From Deroplatys truncata (lineage: Eukaryota > Arthropoda > Insecta > Mantodea > Mantidae), in assembly GCA_030765065.1 (NCBI GenBank), contig CM060977.1, forward strand, positions 161,891,052 through 161,955,051: a DNA stretch of 64,000 bases, read 5' to 3'. A program made the translations under genes and the position numbers. This document shows, one piece after another, positions 21,690 through 33,940 of the stretch. Position 1 is the stretch's first letter, and each line of letters begins with the position of its first letter. The notes below the pieces were generated by a model. The model made no database searches, had not been told where the DNA came from, and was given only the letters and a program-made list of their open reading frames with translations.

Positions 21690-24165
21690 GAACACAAAGA
21701 AACCACCGGATGTACATCTGAGTAACTGCGTCCAGGTGGCAGCTGAGAATCTATCGCGAAGCGAGAAGCAGCAGATCCTTAACCTGCTCGCGGAATTCTA
21801 GGACATCTTCAGCCTATCAGAAGATGATTATGGCCGTGTCGATACAGTAGTGCATCGCATCGACGATGCTCGACCGATTAGCAGCCACCTTGCAGTGTCC
21901 CGCAGAAGGAAATAGAAACCGGATAGCGAACATTAAGACCAGAGGCACAATAGAACAATTCGTAGCTCGTGGCCATCACCGATAATGCTTAAGAAAAAAG
22001 GATGGAGATCTACGTTTCTGTGTTGACTACCGAAAACGGAATTATTTATTAAGAAAGACTGCCTTCCTCTGCTACGAACTGAAGACCTTAGTGGGGGCTT
22101 CAAGGGCTTTCCACCCTGAATCTGAAGTGGGAATACTGGTAAGTGGCAAGGAGAAGACAGCATTTTCCACTGAACATGCACTGCGGCAGGTCACAGTAAT
22201 GCTTTTCGGGCTCTGTAACGCCCCACAATGTTCCAGAGGCGTAAAGAGTTCGTGATAAAGGACTCGCCTACATCAGTTGTCTACTTTACCTCGGTAACGT
22301 CATTGTTATCGGCAAGACATTCCAGCATCAGTGAACAACCTAAGGAGGATGTTCGAAAGGCTTCGCCAGGCCAACCTCAAAGTGAGCCCCAAGAAGCGTC
22401 AGCTGTTTAGAAAGGAATTGCGCCACCTGGGACTCGTCGTAAGCCTGCGAACCTCCAGATGCTAGAGGCCAAGGCAAAGGAATAAACAAGAACTGCAGCG
22501 GTTCCTGCACGTACTACCGAAATTCATGGCGAGGTATGTAAACATTGCCATTCCGCTGACACAACTGAGAGGAACAAGGAGGAGGCTTCCAGCGGTCCGA
22601 TGCAATTTTCAGACCCTGAAGAAAGCCATGTGCACGTCTCCGGTATTAGGATACCCCATACCCAGTAAGAAGTTCATCGTGGACACGGATGCTAGTGAGT
22701 ATCCTGTCACAAAACCAGTACCGAGAAGGGAGTGTACTGGCCTACTTCAGTGGGACCCTATCCAAGACCGAACAAAACTACCGCGTTACAAGACGAGAGC
22801 TCCTGGCTATTGTAAACCCTGAAGCACTTCCAAAAGTACCTTTAAGGACAGGAGTTCCGATTTCGAACGGACCATTTGGCCCTAACTTAGCTGTTGGGTT
22901 TTATCGATTTGGAAGGGCTGGGTCCAACGGCTGCATGAGTACTACAATTCCATCTCGGAGCACCGAGCAGAAAGGCGTCACTCCAATGCGACGAAATTTC
23001 CCGAAGACCGTGCCATGAAAATCGCAACCACTGTATGAAAGTCAAGGCAACGGAGAATGTTGGAGCTTTACGCTCAGTCCGGTGCAACCTGCAGTCGGTT
23101 GGGACGAGACCTTGAGGAGGACACAGCTGGAGGATCGAAACATAGGACCCATCCTACAGGATAAAGAATCTAGTGAACGACTTGTGTGGGCGGGCGTCGG
23201 TCCAAGGAGACCGATCTACAAGAGTTACTGGGCGCAGTGTGACCTCTTGGTAGTCAAGGACGGTGCGTTGAAGAGATTATAGGAAGCCGCAAATGAAGAA
23301 AAACCCAAGGTAGAACTAGTGCTCCTGAGAAGCAAAGTGAGACCCATATCGGTACTACCGGAAGACACCTTGGTGTAAATAAGACCTCGGAGAAGCTACG
23401 TTCCCGATTTCATGCGTCGTTTCTTCCAAAAGACGTGGAAAAGTGGTGCCAATAATGCGAAACCTGCGCGGCAAATTTTGAGCCTCAGACTCGAAATCGG
23501 AGCCAATACAACGTCGGAGCGCCGTTCGAAAGAATTGCCATCGGTGTAGCAGATCCTTTCCCGAGGACAGACGCAGGAAACTATTTGCTATTGGGCATGG
23601 GTTAATTCACCAAGTGGCCGGAGGTTTACGCGATCCCCAATCATGAGACGTCGACTGTGGCTAATACACTGGTAAGCAACTTCTTCTGCCGGTAAGGGAT
23701 TCCCCGGGAGCTCCTGTGACCAGCAGACGAAGTTTAGTCCAACCTTATGCGAGAGTGCTGCTCCAGCGCCTCGGGATATACAAGACCCGTACTATTCCCC
23801 TTCGTCTGCAATCGGACGGAATGGTGGTTATATTAAAGCGATCGAGGAGCAGCTCCGGAAAATGGTATCCAGTCATCAGCGAGATTGGGATATGCACGTG
23901 TCATTATTCCCCTTGCTTACCGATCATCATTACACGAGTCCAATGGCATGACACGCGGCAACATGGTATTCGGACGGGGGCTACGACTACCATGTGTTCG
24001 GCACGCCTCCTGATGATGGCCAGCAGGCAACAATTATGTCGGGGTGCTAAGGATCAGGTTAGAAGACATTCACTGTCGCCAAGGAGCATCTGAGGCTGAC
24101 AAGTGGCCCGATAAAGGCAGGCTATGACCGTCTGGCAAACAGTATTGGATTCCAGGAGGCTAATC
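21690..24165 (+). mobile_element. Decayed Ty3/gypsy pol (reverse transcriptase, RNase H, integrase)
   Basis: The reverse-transcriptase lead-in is near 21770-21900 (LLAEF-stop-DIFSLSEDDYGR) and KKKDGDLRFCVDYRK follows at 21991-22041. RNase H begins with FIVDTDASEY (about 22674) and SVLAYFSGTLSKTEQNYRV. The integrase zinc finger is near 23410-23470 (WCQ-stop-CETCA) and the core near 23520-23720 (GNYLLLGMG-stop-FTKWPEVYAI). Order and motifs define Ty3/gypsy. Gag, protease and the 5' LTR are missing. Frequent stops and shifts show long inactivity. The base composition is GC-richer than its surroundings. Confidence 0.85.
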
Positions 24166-25225
24166 TGCGACGGTATACTTGTAATATTATTATTTAATTA
24201 TTGAGCCCCACGTTCGGGAGCCAATTTGCGACGTTATTACTTATAATGTTTGTGTATGTGTGTTTACTCCGCGTGGTGAAGCCATTTTGTGACGTGATTC
24301 ACTTGTTAAGTTTGTAGCTCCATCTGGTGTTAGCAATTTGCGGTAGTATTAGTGTTTGTTTGAAAGAATGCTACTGTTATTTTATTTAATTTTGGTTTAC
24401 TGTCCTCCGGCTAGCTATGATCTTTTTGGTCGAGCACATCTCTTTATACAGGTTGTGTAAACGGAAAGGAGTCTTCTATCCAAAGATAACACTGATGAAA
24501 GAATTTGTTTTACACTTTTATTGTCGAACACATTCACTATCACATTTACACATTGATCTAGACACTCGCCAAACTGAAACTGTTATAACAACTTCTTACT
24601 GATCACTTTTAATTCACGTACTTCAACCTTTTGTATAATTAACTTTACAACACTTGAGAATGTTCCTAACTCTGCTACGCGTAACTTGCGAATCGATAGC
24701 CGACGTATACTTTACAAATATTTCTGCTGGACTGAGGGCGACGTGTAGCATACAAATATTTTCGACGAACTGACGGACTGAAGGCGACGTGTAGCATACA
24801 AATATTTTCGACGAACTGACGGGGTCTATCTCTAACCTAGCCCTTTTTATACTCCTACACCCCGATATGCCTAAAGATTATAACTGAGTTGCTATTGGCT
24901 AATAAAACGCGCCAACATTAGCGTCTATTTTTATATCCAACGAAAATTATGAATACATATGCTCTAGGTATAATGTTCCAGCAATTTCTACAGAAAAACG
25001 CGCCAACATTACGTGACTTCCTTGTCTCTAATAATGATAAACAGCTCACCCCCTCGCTGCATTATTGCACGCTATTATTGTCAGTTTCAGTAAGGCCGTA
25101 TAAACTTACTTCCCAACAATAATTACAATCAACAAACATCTCAAATCAATGTCACATAATAATGCATATTCATACTGTAATCATTCTTTACATTTAAATA
25201 ATTTGTGATACAAATTACTGCATCA
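24166..25225 (+). repeat. 3' LTR of the gypsy element
   Basis: It starts TGCGACGGTATAC right after the pol remnant (AGGAGG upstream could be the polypurine tract) and ends TACTGCATCA. The 1060-bp length is close to the two solo LTRs (1026 and 1080 bp). It shares with them the GAGCCCCACG...GGGAGCCAATTTG block near the 5' end and a similar end. The identification as this element's LTR rests on position, TG...CA ends and shared motifs. Confidence 0.65.
24731..24822 (+). repeat. 46-bp tandem duplication inside the LTR
   Basis: Units 24731-24776 and 24777-24822 differ at one position (ACTGAGGG against ACTGAAGG). A third, decayed unit may precede them at 24702-24730. Such repeats are common in LTR U3 regions, where they can hold promoter or enhancer elements. 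Confidence 0.85.
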
Positions 25226-25296
25226 AATCCCGCATGACACTGCCATAATCCACGAGGACTAAAGGGAAGTGACCGAAGCTACAAGGTTCCTGGTGC

Positions 25297-25508
25297 CGCC
25301 CATATCAATGTGATATACAGCATTTGGCGTCAACCCTGAGGGAAGCTGATGGTGGTCCATCTTAATCGGCTTGCCCCGTATTGCAGAGCTGTTCGGTATG
25401 ATCGCCCATATCAATGTGGTACACCGCATTTGGCGTCAACCCCAAGGGAAGCTGATGGTGATCCATCTTAATTGACTTGCCCCATGTTGCGGAGCTGCTT
25501 GGGACGAC
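25297..25508 (-). repeat. 106-bp tandem duplication with coding-like minus strand
   Basis: The units at 25297-25402 and 25403-25508 share CGCCCATATCAATGTG, CATTTGGCGTCAACCC and GGGAAGCTGATGGTG. On the minus strand each reads as KPIKMDHHQLPSGLTPNAVY-like peptide, but 106 is not a multiple of three, so the second copy is out of frame. The parent gene is not recognised. It may be retrotransposon coding sequence. Confidence 0.7.
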
Positions 25509-26640
25509 CAGCTCTGAGAGCTATGTGATGCTGCTATGGACCTCGGTTATCAGTATACCGACTGACTGGGTGATAAATGTCGTCGCCCAGCGTAAACACC
25601 CAGAGGCGGTCCCAATAATGATGGGATTTACATGGTGGTTAAGCATTACTTAAAACTTTGATACCTTGTGTCTCTTACAATATTCAATATGCTGTGGCAG
25701 CTGCTGTATAACAGCACAAGAGAATGTGAACACCCTAACTTTTGATACCTTGCAAGTTTTTTCTTTCTTTGAATGCCATTAAACGTAACATGCCGTAATT
25801 TTAGAATTTACAGCATTTAAATTGATCCCGATATTCCTCTAAACTCGATGAAACGTGGCAACGTGGTCGCTAGCACATCTTAACTTGTGCACGTTTTAAG
25901 GAGCTTTTGTGCATGCGCAACTGGTATGACGTAAATACCTTATGGGTAAATACATAGTCGTGCGCACTGCCAAGTTTCTTCCGCACTCTATCACTACAAT
26001 TTTATGACAATGCCACTAGGTGATAGCACACTACAGCAGAAGTACTATAAGAGGTAACATGTATGAGAGCGGAAAATGCTCCTGCTTATCCATAGCACTC
26101 ATACTCTCAATACTTTTAGTTTACTCATTACTTCATTCTTCCCCTAAAACACTGTACTTATGTATACAGCGTAAAAAAATTCCTTTCATTAGAAAAGTCA
26201 TGTATTATTGGGAGCAGCTGCAGTTGTATAAATTTGTTCATAATCACAACCATTTTTCAACAGATGCTATTTCACATTTTCTGGGCTATCTTAATCTAAA
26301 ATTTTCTGTACATCCAAAATGTATACTCATAGTCATATGTGATGTATATGAACAAAAAGAATCACGAGCTGGTGCAGTCCACCTAACAATCCCACAATCA
26401 TCATTGGCCGATATGTGCCATTATTGCAGTGGTCAGATTGAAACTTTTGTGAAGCAATAACCAAGGTATGATGCAAGGCGCTGTAGCCTGAGAACATAAT
26501 TCCTTTGTTTAGAAGTTATCAAAACAAACTTAAACCCTGTTACTGTCGCCTCTTGTGCAATGTTAAAAGTATCTACTATTTGCCTGAATGCTACGGTTGA
26601 TGACCAATCAGTGGCCTCTAAAAGGAGGCAACACGCAGGC
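25509..26640. other. Unassigned stretch with one 146-codon plus-strand frame
   Basis: The frame 26020-26460 has a hydrophobic segment early (LSIALILSILLVYSLLH, residues ~23-39) and then cysteine/histidine-containing sequence, with no family recognised. AT-rich codon content and lack of support make it doubtful as a gene. No other feature was found in this interval. Confidence 0.25.
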
Positions 26641-26935
26641 TCAAGAGTCCGTTTTGCCTCCAATTCTGGCATTACTCTAGTTCAAAGTTTCAAATAAAGT
26701 GGACCACGTCCTTATATATGCCTTTTTTATATCCTCAGGTTCCAAAAAGGACCCTAAGGATATATAGCTATGCACAGCGAAACCATCGCATAGTATATGC
26801 TGTGAAGTCTCAACGTCCCTCACGCATTTCCTACATAATGGGTCCTGTATAAGACGCATTATACATAAAAGTTTGCGCAGAGTACTGTTTCTCATAATCC
26901 CTCTGAGCTTAACTCTAGATAAATTCAGGAAGAGT

Positions 26936-27223
26936 TCACTCTCCGGTCAGGCTCAGATATAAAATCGTGGGCCTACCTGTAGTGGTTTGCTTACCCCGGA
27001 TCTCAAGATGAGCCCTCGCCGCGAGCTCGGTAATCTCATACTTGACATTTTTAGCAGACACTCCGCCAAACAGCTCGGGCCCTATAAAATCGAGCCTCGA
27101 TTTCCTCCTCGCTAGAGCGTCTGCCATCTCATTGCCTCTAATACCAGCATGCCCCGGTACCCAAAAAAGTGTAACCGGGTAGCTAGGACATAGTCTATCC
27201 AACATCTTCTGGCATTGCCACAC
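26936..27223 (-). pseudogene. LINE RNase H domain fragment
   Basis: This contains LFWVPGHAGIRGNEMADALA, the part of RNase H with the catalytic histidine and final aspartate. The preceding YSDSMAA segment, with an earlier acidic residue, lies in a different frame (27112-27324), so a shift separates them. Confidence 0.82.
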
Positions 27224-27923
27224 CAGTCTGGATGTGGTTTTAACCGCCTGACTTTGAAAGCTGCCATACTATCCGAGTAGCTAAACACATCCGCTCGTCT
27301 GCATGGCATAGTGTAAATATGCATAATACAGGCTAAGATCGCAAAGACCTCAGCACGGAAAACTGTGGCAAATTGCCCAAAGGGAATGACAAGCCAGGTT
27401 CTAGGGCCATCGATCCCAGATCCCGTCCTGCCCCCGAGGTGGATACCATCCGTGAAGCACGTCCTGCCTCCAGCGTTCGGGAGAGACTCGGTCTCTGGAT
27501 CCCACTCTTCCCTGAGTCCACAGAGTAGGATGGACTTAGATTATACCTAGTCCCCGATCATCTGGGTTATAGGACACTGCAATCCAAAAAGGACCAGCGA
27601 GTGCCCTTTGTGAGGTAGCTTAAAACACCACCCCTACAGTCCAGAGGCGGTGTGCTCTCATCCTATCTACCTCCTCTACAAACAAGCGCAGAGGGGAAGA
27701 TCCACCAAAATCTCCAAGGCAGACTGAATTGTGCGCACCACCCATTATCATCATACGTGTCAATTTTTGCAGCAAATCCAGCTTAGTAGCCACTACCTTC
27801 ACCAGAGGCAGGCCATTAGACCGCTGCCACATAAGCTATTGACAGTCTAATAGCCGAGGTGTACAGCCATTCGACCACTTTGGGTCTCAGGCCCCACCTC
27901 AGTCCTATTGATCTTCGACAGGC

Positions 27924-28232
27924 TCACAAGGCATTGTAGGCCTTCTTAACTTTATAATCTACATGCTTTTTGCAGCTCAGCGCAGCATCCAGAATAGCTC
28001 CTAGATATTTGACCGCTCCGGAAAGCCTTAGCTTCTTCTCAAACAAGTGGGGCTCTACCAAACCCGCCAGCCTCCTCGTGAAGGCCATTATTTCAGTCTT
28101 GTCCAGGTTAATGGACCATTCTTCTAAAATCTGTAGGGAGCCCTGTATGAGCTGCGAAACGGTGCTTGGAAATTTTCCGCTTGCTACAAGGCATACGTCA
28201 TCAGCATAGCCTTGAGCGTGAATCCCTCTCAT
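27924..28232 (-). pseudogene. LINE reverse transcriptase, YADD-containing fragment
   Basis: The frame GIHAQGYADDVCLVASGKF continues through LDKTEIMAFTRR and LRLSGAVKYLGAILD. These are palm and thumb signatures of LINE reverse transcriptases. Both catalytic aspartates are intact here, but flanking frames are broken. Confidence 0.85.
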
Positions 28233-29384
28233 GTTTAGTCAACCCAGTAGTTCATCTTCCACCAGACACCACAGGGTAGGTGACAGAACTCCCTCTTGTG
28301 GGCAAACTCGGCCCACTGTTGCCCTCACGGATACACCAGATTCACCACAGCATGCCAAGGTCATAGTCCTGACTCCCTTACTCTCCAGACGTTTCCGAAT
28401 GGTGCACAAGTCATATTATTAAAGGCACCTTCGATGTCCAGGAAAACTGCCATGGCTAGTTCTCCACAGTCCAGGGCCCTCTCCAACCTGATGGAGTGTC
28501 ATATTTGTGGATTTATCTGGGCAGTAGGCATACTGATGAGGGTGTATGGATCTGTCCACCAGTACCCTATCCCTCAAAAATCTATCTGTCTTTCCAGAGC
28601 CTTTTAACAAAAAGGATGTTAGACTGATACAACGGAAATCCCTAGGATTGGCTACCTGGTTTAGATATAAACACCACTTTGGTCTGTCTTCAGAGGTGAA
28701 AAACATGCTTCATAGCCAGACAGGCCCTGAGTATTCTAAGTGGGATGAAATGATCTCCCAGCCCTCTTGAAGGAGAGCCGGGAAGATCCCATCCACACCT
28801 GCACTCTTATAGAGCTCTCAAAAGTATGAATTGTCCATTTTAGTTTTTGAAAAGTAAGTGTCTTGGTGGCCATTGCCCAGCCTTCCTGTGATGGCCGGCA
28901 TGCCTTTCCAGAGTTTGGTTCTTGATTTGTAATACAAGTCTCCTCCTCCGAATGAGTCATAGCACTGGAGGGGTGTTCTATCTAGACCAGCCTGGTCCTA
29001 GCTCCTGATACCAGCAATTTCTGCAAGTCAGTAGCTCTTGTGCTTCTGTACATTATCACAGAAGTCCCCAAGATTCCTCGGAGGCTCCTTATAGGAATTC
29101 CAAGTTTCCTGACACTGATTGGTCTTAAACACATTGTATAGCCTTCGCATCGTTTTCCTAATGGAACTTAGAAAATAATTCCTCCTGAATCAGATGGCAA
29201 TTTCTTTCATAGGAGGATCCTACGGTTACTTGAATGATTCCATATTACGTATACTACAAAAAGATTGTCTTTGGAACAATTGCTCATCAGCAATGATATT
29301 CACTATTATTTACTATTCTGTTAATCTTTAGGTTTGTTTGCATTGGGCTTTCTTTCTAAATATTAAATTTACACACACACACAT

Positions 29385-29530
29385 TTACTTTCTCACCCAT
29401 ACTTCCAACTCTTGAGAGGATGGGAAATAAACCTATGTAAAAAAATTCCCATTCTCCAAATGGTAACTGAACCCACAATTTCTGGATTTGGAAGTTAGTG
29501 TGCTAACCACCAGACCACATAGGAAAACCC
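29385..29530 (-). mobile_element. tRNA-derived SINE (third family)
   Basis: On the minus strand, TGTGGTCTGGTGGTTAGCAC (A-box-like, about 29500-29519) is followed by GTGGGTTCAGTTACC (B-box-like, about 29462-29476) and a short body. An (AC)n run at 29371-29382 may be its tail. No target duplication was resolved. Confidence 0.6.
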
Positions 29531-30507
29531 CATTAGTACTGTCCATTTTCCATAACCATTTTTGCCTCACCTTCCCCATGTATTTACCAAGTTCTTTTAT
29601 GTTATCTTCTGAGCTTAAATTAAAAGTTTTTACCTCTTATTTCATTTGTTAGGTTTTCCCATTTACTTGGTTTGTTCACATTCCAAAATATGTTGCCAAG
29701 TATGGTCTGGTTCTTTACATATACATTACTCCCATTCTAAACCATACAAGTTTTTCCCTTCCCGTCTTATCACAAATGTAACTAAATTTTTCTCTTCCCC
29801 AATCATTTTTCAGTGATCTCTCTCTCTTCAAAGATTTTCTGTTTTTCAATATCCTTAATTTTATCTCCTTCCCCAATTCTTTCCCTCTCTGCCCACATCA
29901 TTCCCATACCAACCTCTTGTAAATTATTTTGGATTTTATACATCCAAGTAGGTAACTTATTTAGGTTTGAGAAGACTACACTGTGGAAAGATAAAGTAAC
30001 AGTGTAATTGTACACTTGCTACTTAAATGGATGTTCAGTTTTGTACTTCATATAGCTGCATTAGCAAGGCTTCAGTTGCAAAATTGAACTTCTGGTACTC
30101 AAATTTACCATTTCCATCTGACAAGTCACATTTTAAAGCTCTTTCTTAAAATTTATCTTCTGTTCCTTCTTCAGAAATATTAGTACCTATCCACTATACC
30201 ATTTAATGCACAGTTCTCAGCTTAGAATGGAATACTAGAAAATATCACAAATTATGGACAGTAGATAGTACAAACATATTTTCTGGTTAGGCTGCAGATG
30301 CTAAGTTATACACTGTACAGTATTAATGATCATAACTCTGAGATTACCAATGTATAAACCTTAAAAGTAATACATACATACCCTCACACATAGCTGCAGT
30401 GAACGGAGATTATAGCAAAATGTCTGAAAATTAATCTGAGCAGGGATTTTCTTGAAACATCTAGCCCCATCAACTTGAATGGACACAAATGTTATTTTTG
30501 ACTGACT
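29531..30507. other. Unassigned AT-rich stretch
   Basis: Frames at 29803-30015 (both strands) are pyrimidine- or purine-rich low-complexity reads and not convincing genes. No repeat boundary or RNA gene was recognised. Confidence 0.3.
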
Positions 30508-30701
30508 AATTTTGAAGATTTAGAAGCTAGTAACAGTGATGTGTCATATTTAAAATAGAGAGTTGAGGGTTGTTACACTACATCACTATGATATGATGTT
30601 GAGAGAAAATGCTGACAATGGGAACAAGCCGTCTCCCGAAACGCGTTCAAGTAAGAATATCATAGTGATGTAGTGTAACAACCCTCAACTCTCTATTTTA
30701 A
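30508..30701. repeat. Fold-back repeat with perfect 44-bp arms, copy 1
   Basis: Arms 30551-30594 and 30657-30700 are perfect inverted copies (TAAAATAGAGAGTTGAGGGT...), separated by 62 bases. The preceding block AATTTTGAAGATTTAGAAGC is shared with the copy at 31943-32165. The loop side contains CTGACAATGGGA...TCCCGAAACGCGTTC (30612-30648), which resembles a hammerhead ribozyme core (see findings). Confidence 0.85.
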
Positions 30702-31129
30702 AATTTTTGACTTTGTTACAAATCTGATCATTGATTACATATGTAATGTAACTAATGAGATTATGGATGTCCGAGACATTACTTTAAACACTCTGCTGTC
30801 TTTTAACGGAGGTTTATGTCAAGTTAAATTAAATCAGGCTTTTCTTCAGATCATGAACCAGGAAACTTAATTGTTGCTTTGCCAGAAACCAGAGAGGGGA
30901 CATGATTTATTTTAATTTTTTCATTATGTTTTAATGCAGAAAGGTGTGTTAACTTCCAAATAAAGTGTAATCCAGCCTTTTATTACCTAGTTATTAAACT
31001 TGACAGTAGTGGTTAAATATTAATTGAATACTGATGCTCTTTAGCTTTTGCCATGAAGTTCTTTCAGCTATCTTACCCTAAACTTACTGCACAACATTCA
31101 TTATAGTACCTTGAAAACAATAAATTCTG

Positions 31130-31640
31130 TTTTTCTATGCACTGCTTGTCAACCACAGGGCCCTATTTTGGGACCTTTGCTATTCATTTTAGTGAATGAG
31201 ATTATTACAGGAAATACCAAAATCGTTGAATACGCAGATGACACCACACTGACGTTTAAAATGGCAAACAGTTATTTTTAAATATATAAATGCTTCTGTA
31301 AGCAAAGTTGTGGATTATTTTAAAAAGTATGAATGTGCATTTTAAACCCTAAAAATGTAAATTAGTAACTTTTGGTTTCAGGGATGTAGATATCAATTCA
31401 TTCAGTTATTGTGGGCAATGCATAAGTAAAGCTACTAGGATCAAATACTGACAAAACATTTACTTACACAAGATACATTGAGAAACTTTGCATTTTGGTG
31501 AGCAAAAACCTATTTGTCTTTAAGATGATAGGTGAATGAATTCTTAAAAAACTGCTATTTTTGAAAACAGCAATGATGTATGGGTTTACATTGTCGCAAT
31601 ATTATTTGTGCCCTTGAATGGCTATTAAATAGGGTAGTGC
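31130..31640 (+). mobile_element. LINE reverse-transcriptase fragment with intact YADD
   Basis: The stretch 31155-31262 translates cleanly as [18 protein letters not shown], then [13 protein letters not shown], the classic LINE motifs around the catalytic aspartates. Downstream LNPKNVN-like and KLVTFGFRDVD peptides continue the same protein with a few breaks to about 31640. It appears to be a truncated copy of a family different from the LINEs at 26650 and 33400. Confidence 0.8.
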
Positions 31641-31942
31641 GCCCTTTAATAATTGGTTTTCTTCAAAACTATATTTTCTTTGCTTTATGTACCCTTTTCT
31701 CTTGAAGTAGTGGGCCAATTATAATAAAACTCTGCAGGAACATGTAAACATAATGTATGCTTATTGTGACCAGCAATCATCTGCGTATCTTGAATAGTAT
31801 GGACATTAGTGAATACTATTAGTAAACAAATAGCATTTTTTCTTGGAGTATATTCTTTTTCATAAGTTATAATTAGTTGTGAAAGCTGTAATGAAGCTAT
31901 TGGATTCATTCTATGTTGCAGTAAATAACATATTACTGGGAA

Positions 31943-32165
31943 TTAATTTTGAAGATTTAGAAGCTAGTAACAGTGATGTGTCATAATTTAAAATAAAGAG
32001 AGTTGAAGGTTGTTTGTTACACTTCATCACTAAAATGTTCTTACTTGAACACGTTTTGGGAGACGGTTTGCTCCCTTCCTTGAAAACATGCTGACGCGTC
32101 TCCTGAAACGCGTTCAAGAACATAGTGATGTAGTGTAACAACCTTCAACTCTCTTTATTTTATAT
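31943..32165. repeat. Fold-back repeat, copy 2 (near-complete palindrome)
   Basis: The arms begin TTAAAATAAAGAGAGTTGAA (31988) and end with the inverse at about 32163. Pairing continues inward through GTTCTTACTTGAACACGTTT and CGCGTTCAAGAACATAG, so nearly the whole unit can fold. It shares the outer AATTTTGAAGATTTAGAAGC block and the GAAACGCGTTC motif with copy 1. Confidence 0.85.
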
Positions 32166-33399
32166 TGGGAGTTTGTGTACTAAATTTTGAAGTTGTATCA
32201 TTGATAGTTCCTGCAAAAAAGCAATATAAAATTCCAGTAACAAAAAGTACCTCATGAAAAATATATTTTCATGTAGCAGAATTTAATACGCACTTGTATA
32301 TGTGCATATGAAATTTGGCGAGGTTATCTGAACTAGCTTAAGAGAAATCAGTGTTTTATTAAAAGGATACACTTTCGTTTATTTCAATCTCCATTTAAGA
32401 CATTTAGGTAATGGATTACGTTCCTGATACTACAGCTAGGATGATATACTTCTTGTGGATCGTATTATTTTGGAAACAATGCTTTAGTTTATATGTTTCC
32501 TGTTACAACTAATTTGGACCTACAAGATCACAATTCAACAGGTAAAAACAGTAATAACTCCAAGCCATGGATGTGAAGATGCCTAGTTATGTTGGAATGA
32601 AGTTTTATTACCTTCCAAATTAACTACAACATTGTAATAATAATATGATAAAGTAAAGCCCACATAATCTTGGAGGGGTAAGAACCTCGTATTTTGGTAG
32701 GGGTGCTTCTGGTATCTCAAATAATTAAAAAAAAGAAAAAAGAAATAAAATCATTTTCTATAATCACAACAAATCCTTAAATCAAGTTATATTGTATTTT
32801 ATTTCTTTACACCATATTTAATAAATTCTTAACTTAAAAATAATTTTAACCAACTGTAGTATTCTCTTTATTTGTATTGTGCTTACATGATCCAATTTAT
32901 GCAACAATGTATTGTATTCACAATAATCACAGAAAAAATATTTAAATCTAACAATGGAAAATTATATTTTACAGGTTGGCTAGACGTTTAGAATATAATT
33001 ACACCACACACATAATTTAGGGGGTGGGGACATTTGCCAATATTAGTCATCCTCAATATTTAAACTTAACAAAAATTTTATTTTAAGTTACTTTAAGTAA
33101 ACACACAAAATTGCATAGATATTTTATGTTTAATTTAATACAATAGCTTTCAGGTAAAACATCTGTGCATTATGAACTGTTTACCACAGTTTAACCTATA
33201 ATGGGAAAGCTATCAGGTATACTGGTATATGTTAATATTTCCTATCAGTAAGCTGGGAGTGATATAAACATCATTGCTGTTTGTAGCCGAATACTGACCT
33301 GCCTGAGAACAAATCATTAATAACCAATGCTGGGAAAGCTTCAAATCTCTGATCATTGCTGTTGTTTACAGTGTAGTGATAATATTTCAACAATTGTAG
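32166..33399. other. Unassigned AT-rich stretch
   Basis: No coding frame of note and no repeat pair recognised. A run of A-rich sequence at 32725-32745 is simple sequence. Confidence 0.3.
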
Positions 33400-33889
33400 A
33401 AAGATTACTGAACTGATATCAGATATATGGAGGAATGCCATAGGAATGGAGCAAAGCTAATGCCCAATACTTAAAAAAGGAGATAACATGTAATAATTAT
33501 AGGGCATTGCATTATTAGGAATGGCTTATAAACTTCTGCCTATAAAGATATATTATATATACTAATAAAATGTGACGAAATAATAATTGGTGGATACTAA
33601 AGTGGATTCAAGTAAGGGAGATCAACCGTTGACTAGATTTTTTTTTATCATACATTTCTAGAGAAATGTTATGAAAACAATATAGATCTGTATCACACAT
33701 TTTATATATATCAAACAAGCATATGATACCATTAAAAGGGCACTTTGGTATATGCAATTGGAAATACACAAAAAGTTTATACAACTAAAACAGATGACCT
33801 GTAAGCAAACGAACAAATCAAGTTAAATTGGGGAGTTTTACCTACAAAATTTGAAGTCTATAATGCACTATGACAAAGCCCTCTTTCCC
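33400..33889 (+). mobile_element. LINE reverse transcriptase, left part (split by LTR element)
   Basis: Translated blocks run DIWRNAIGMEQS, ILKKGDNM, NYRALHY, then GRSTVDQIF-like and ENNIDLYHTFYIY with several frameshifts, the usual fingers/palm order of a LINE reverse transcriptase. It continues on the far side of the LTR element at 38347, where the YADD region is found. No start or ORF1 was found to the left. Confidence 0.78.
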
Positions 33890-33940
33890 CGGTAACAGGA
33901 AGAAAATGCAATTACAGGAATCAGAACGAATCTTAGTGGT
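33890..33940 (+). repeat. 51-bp direct repeat, left copy, flanking the LTR element
   Basis: It begins CGGTAACAGGAAGAAAATGC and matches 38296-38346 with two substitutions. It is part of the LINE reverse-transcriptase sequence, which needs only one copy. So it looks like a very long target duplication made when the LTR element arrived. Confidence 0.88.

Larger units (their letters stand above)
26650..29200 (-). mobile_element. LINE with reverse transcriptase and RNase H (I/Jockey-like group), degenerate
   Basis: Read from high to low coordinates, a reverse-transcriptase lead-in lies near 28960-28740. The palm block FRCISLTSFLLKG follows (28419-28706 frame), then the catalytic YADD (about 28197-28208). 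The RNase H domain has YSDSMAA (about 27260) and the WVPGHAGIRGNEMADALAR block (about 27108-27166). The C-terminal Cys-rich tail CRKCVRDVETSQHILC is near 26790-26835. An RNase H placed after the reverse transcriptase is typical of I-clade and related LINEs. The endonuclease and gag-like ORF1 are absent. Stops and frameshifts occur throughout. Confidence 0.85.
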
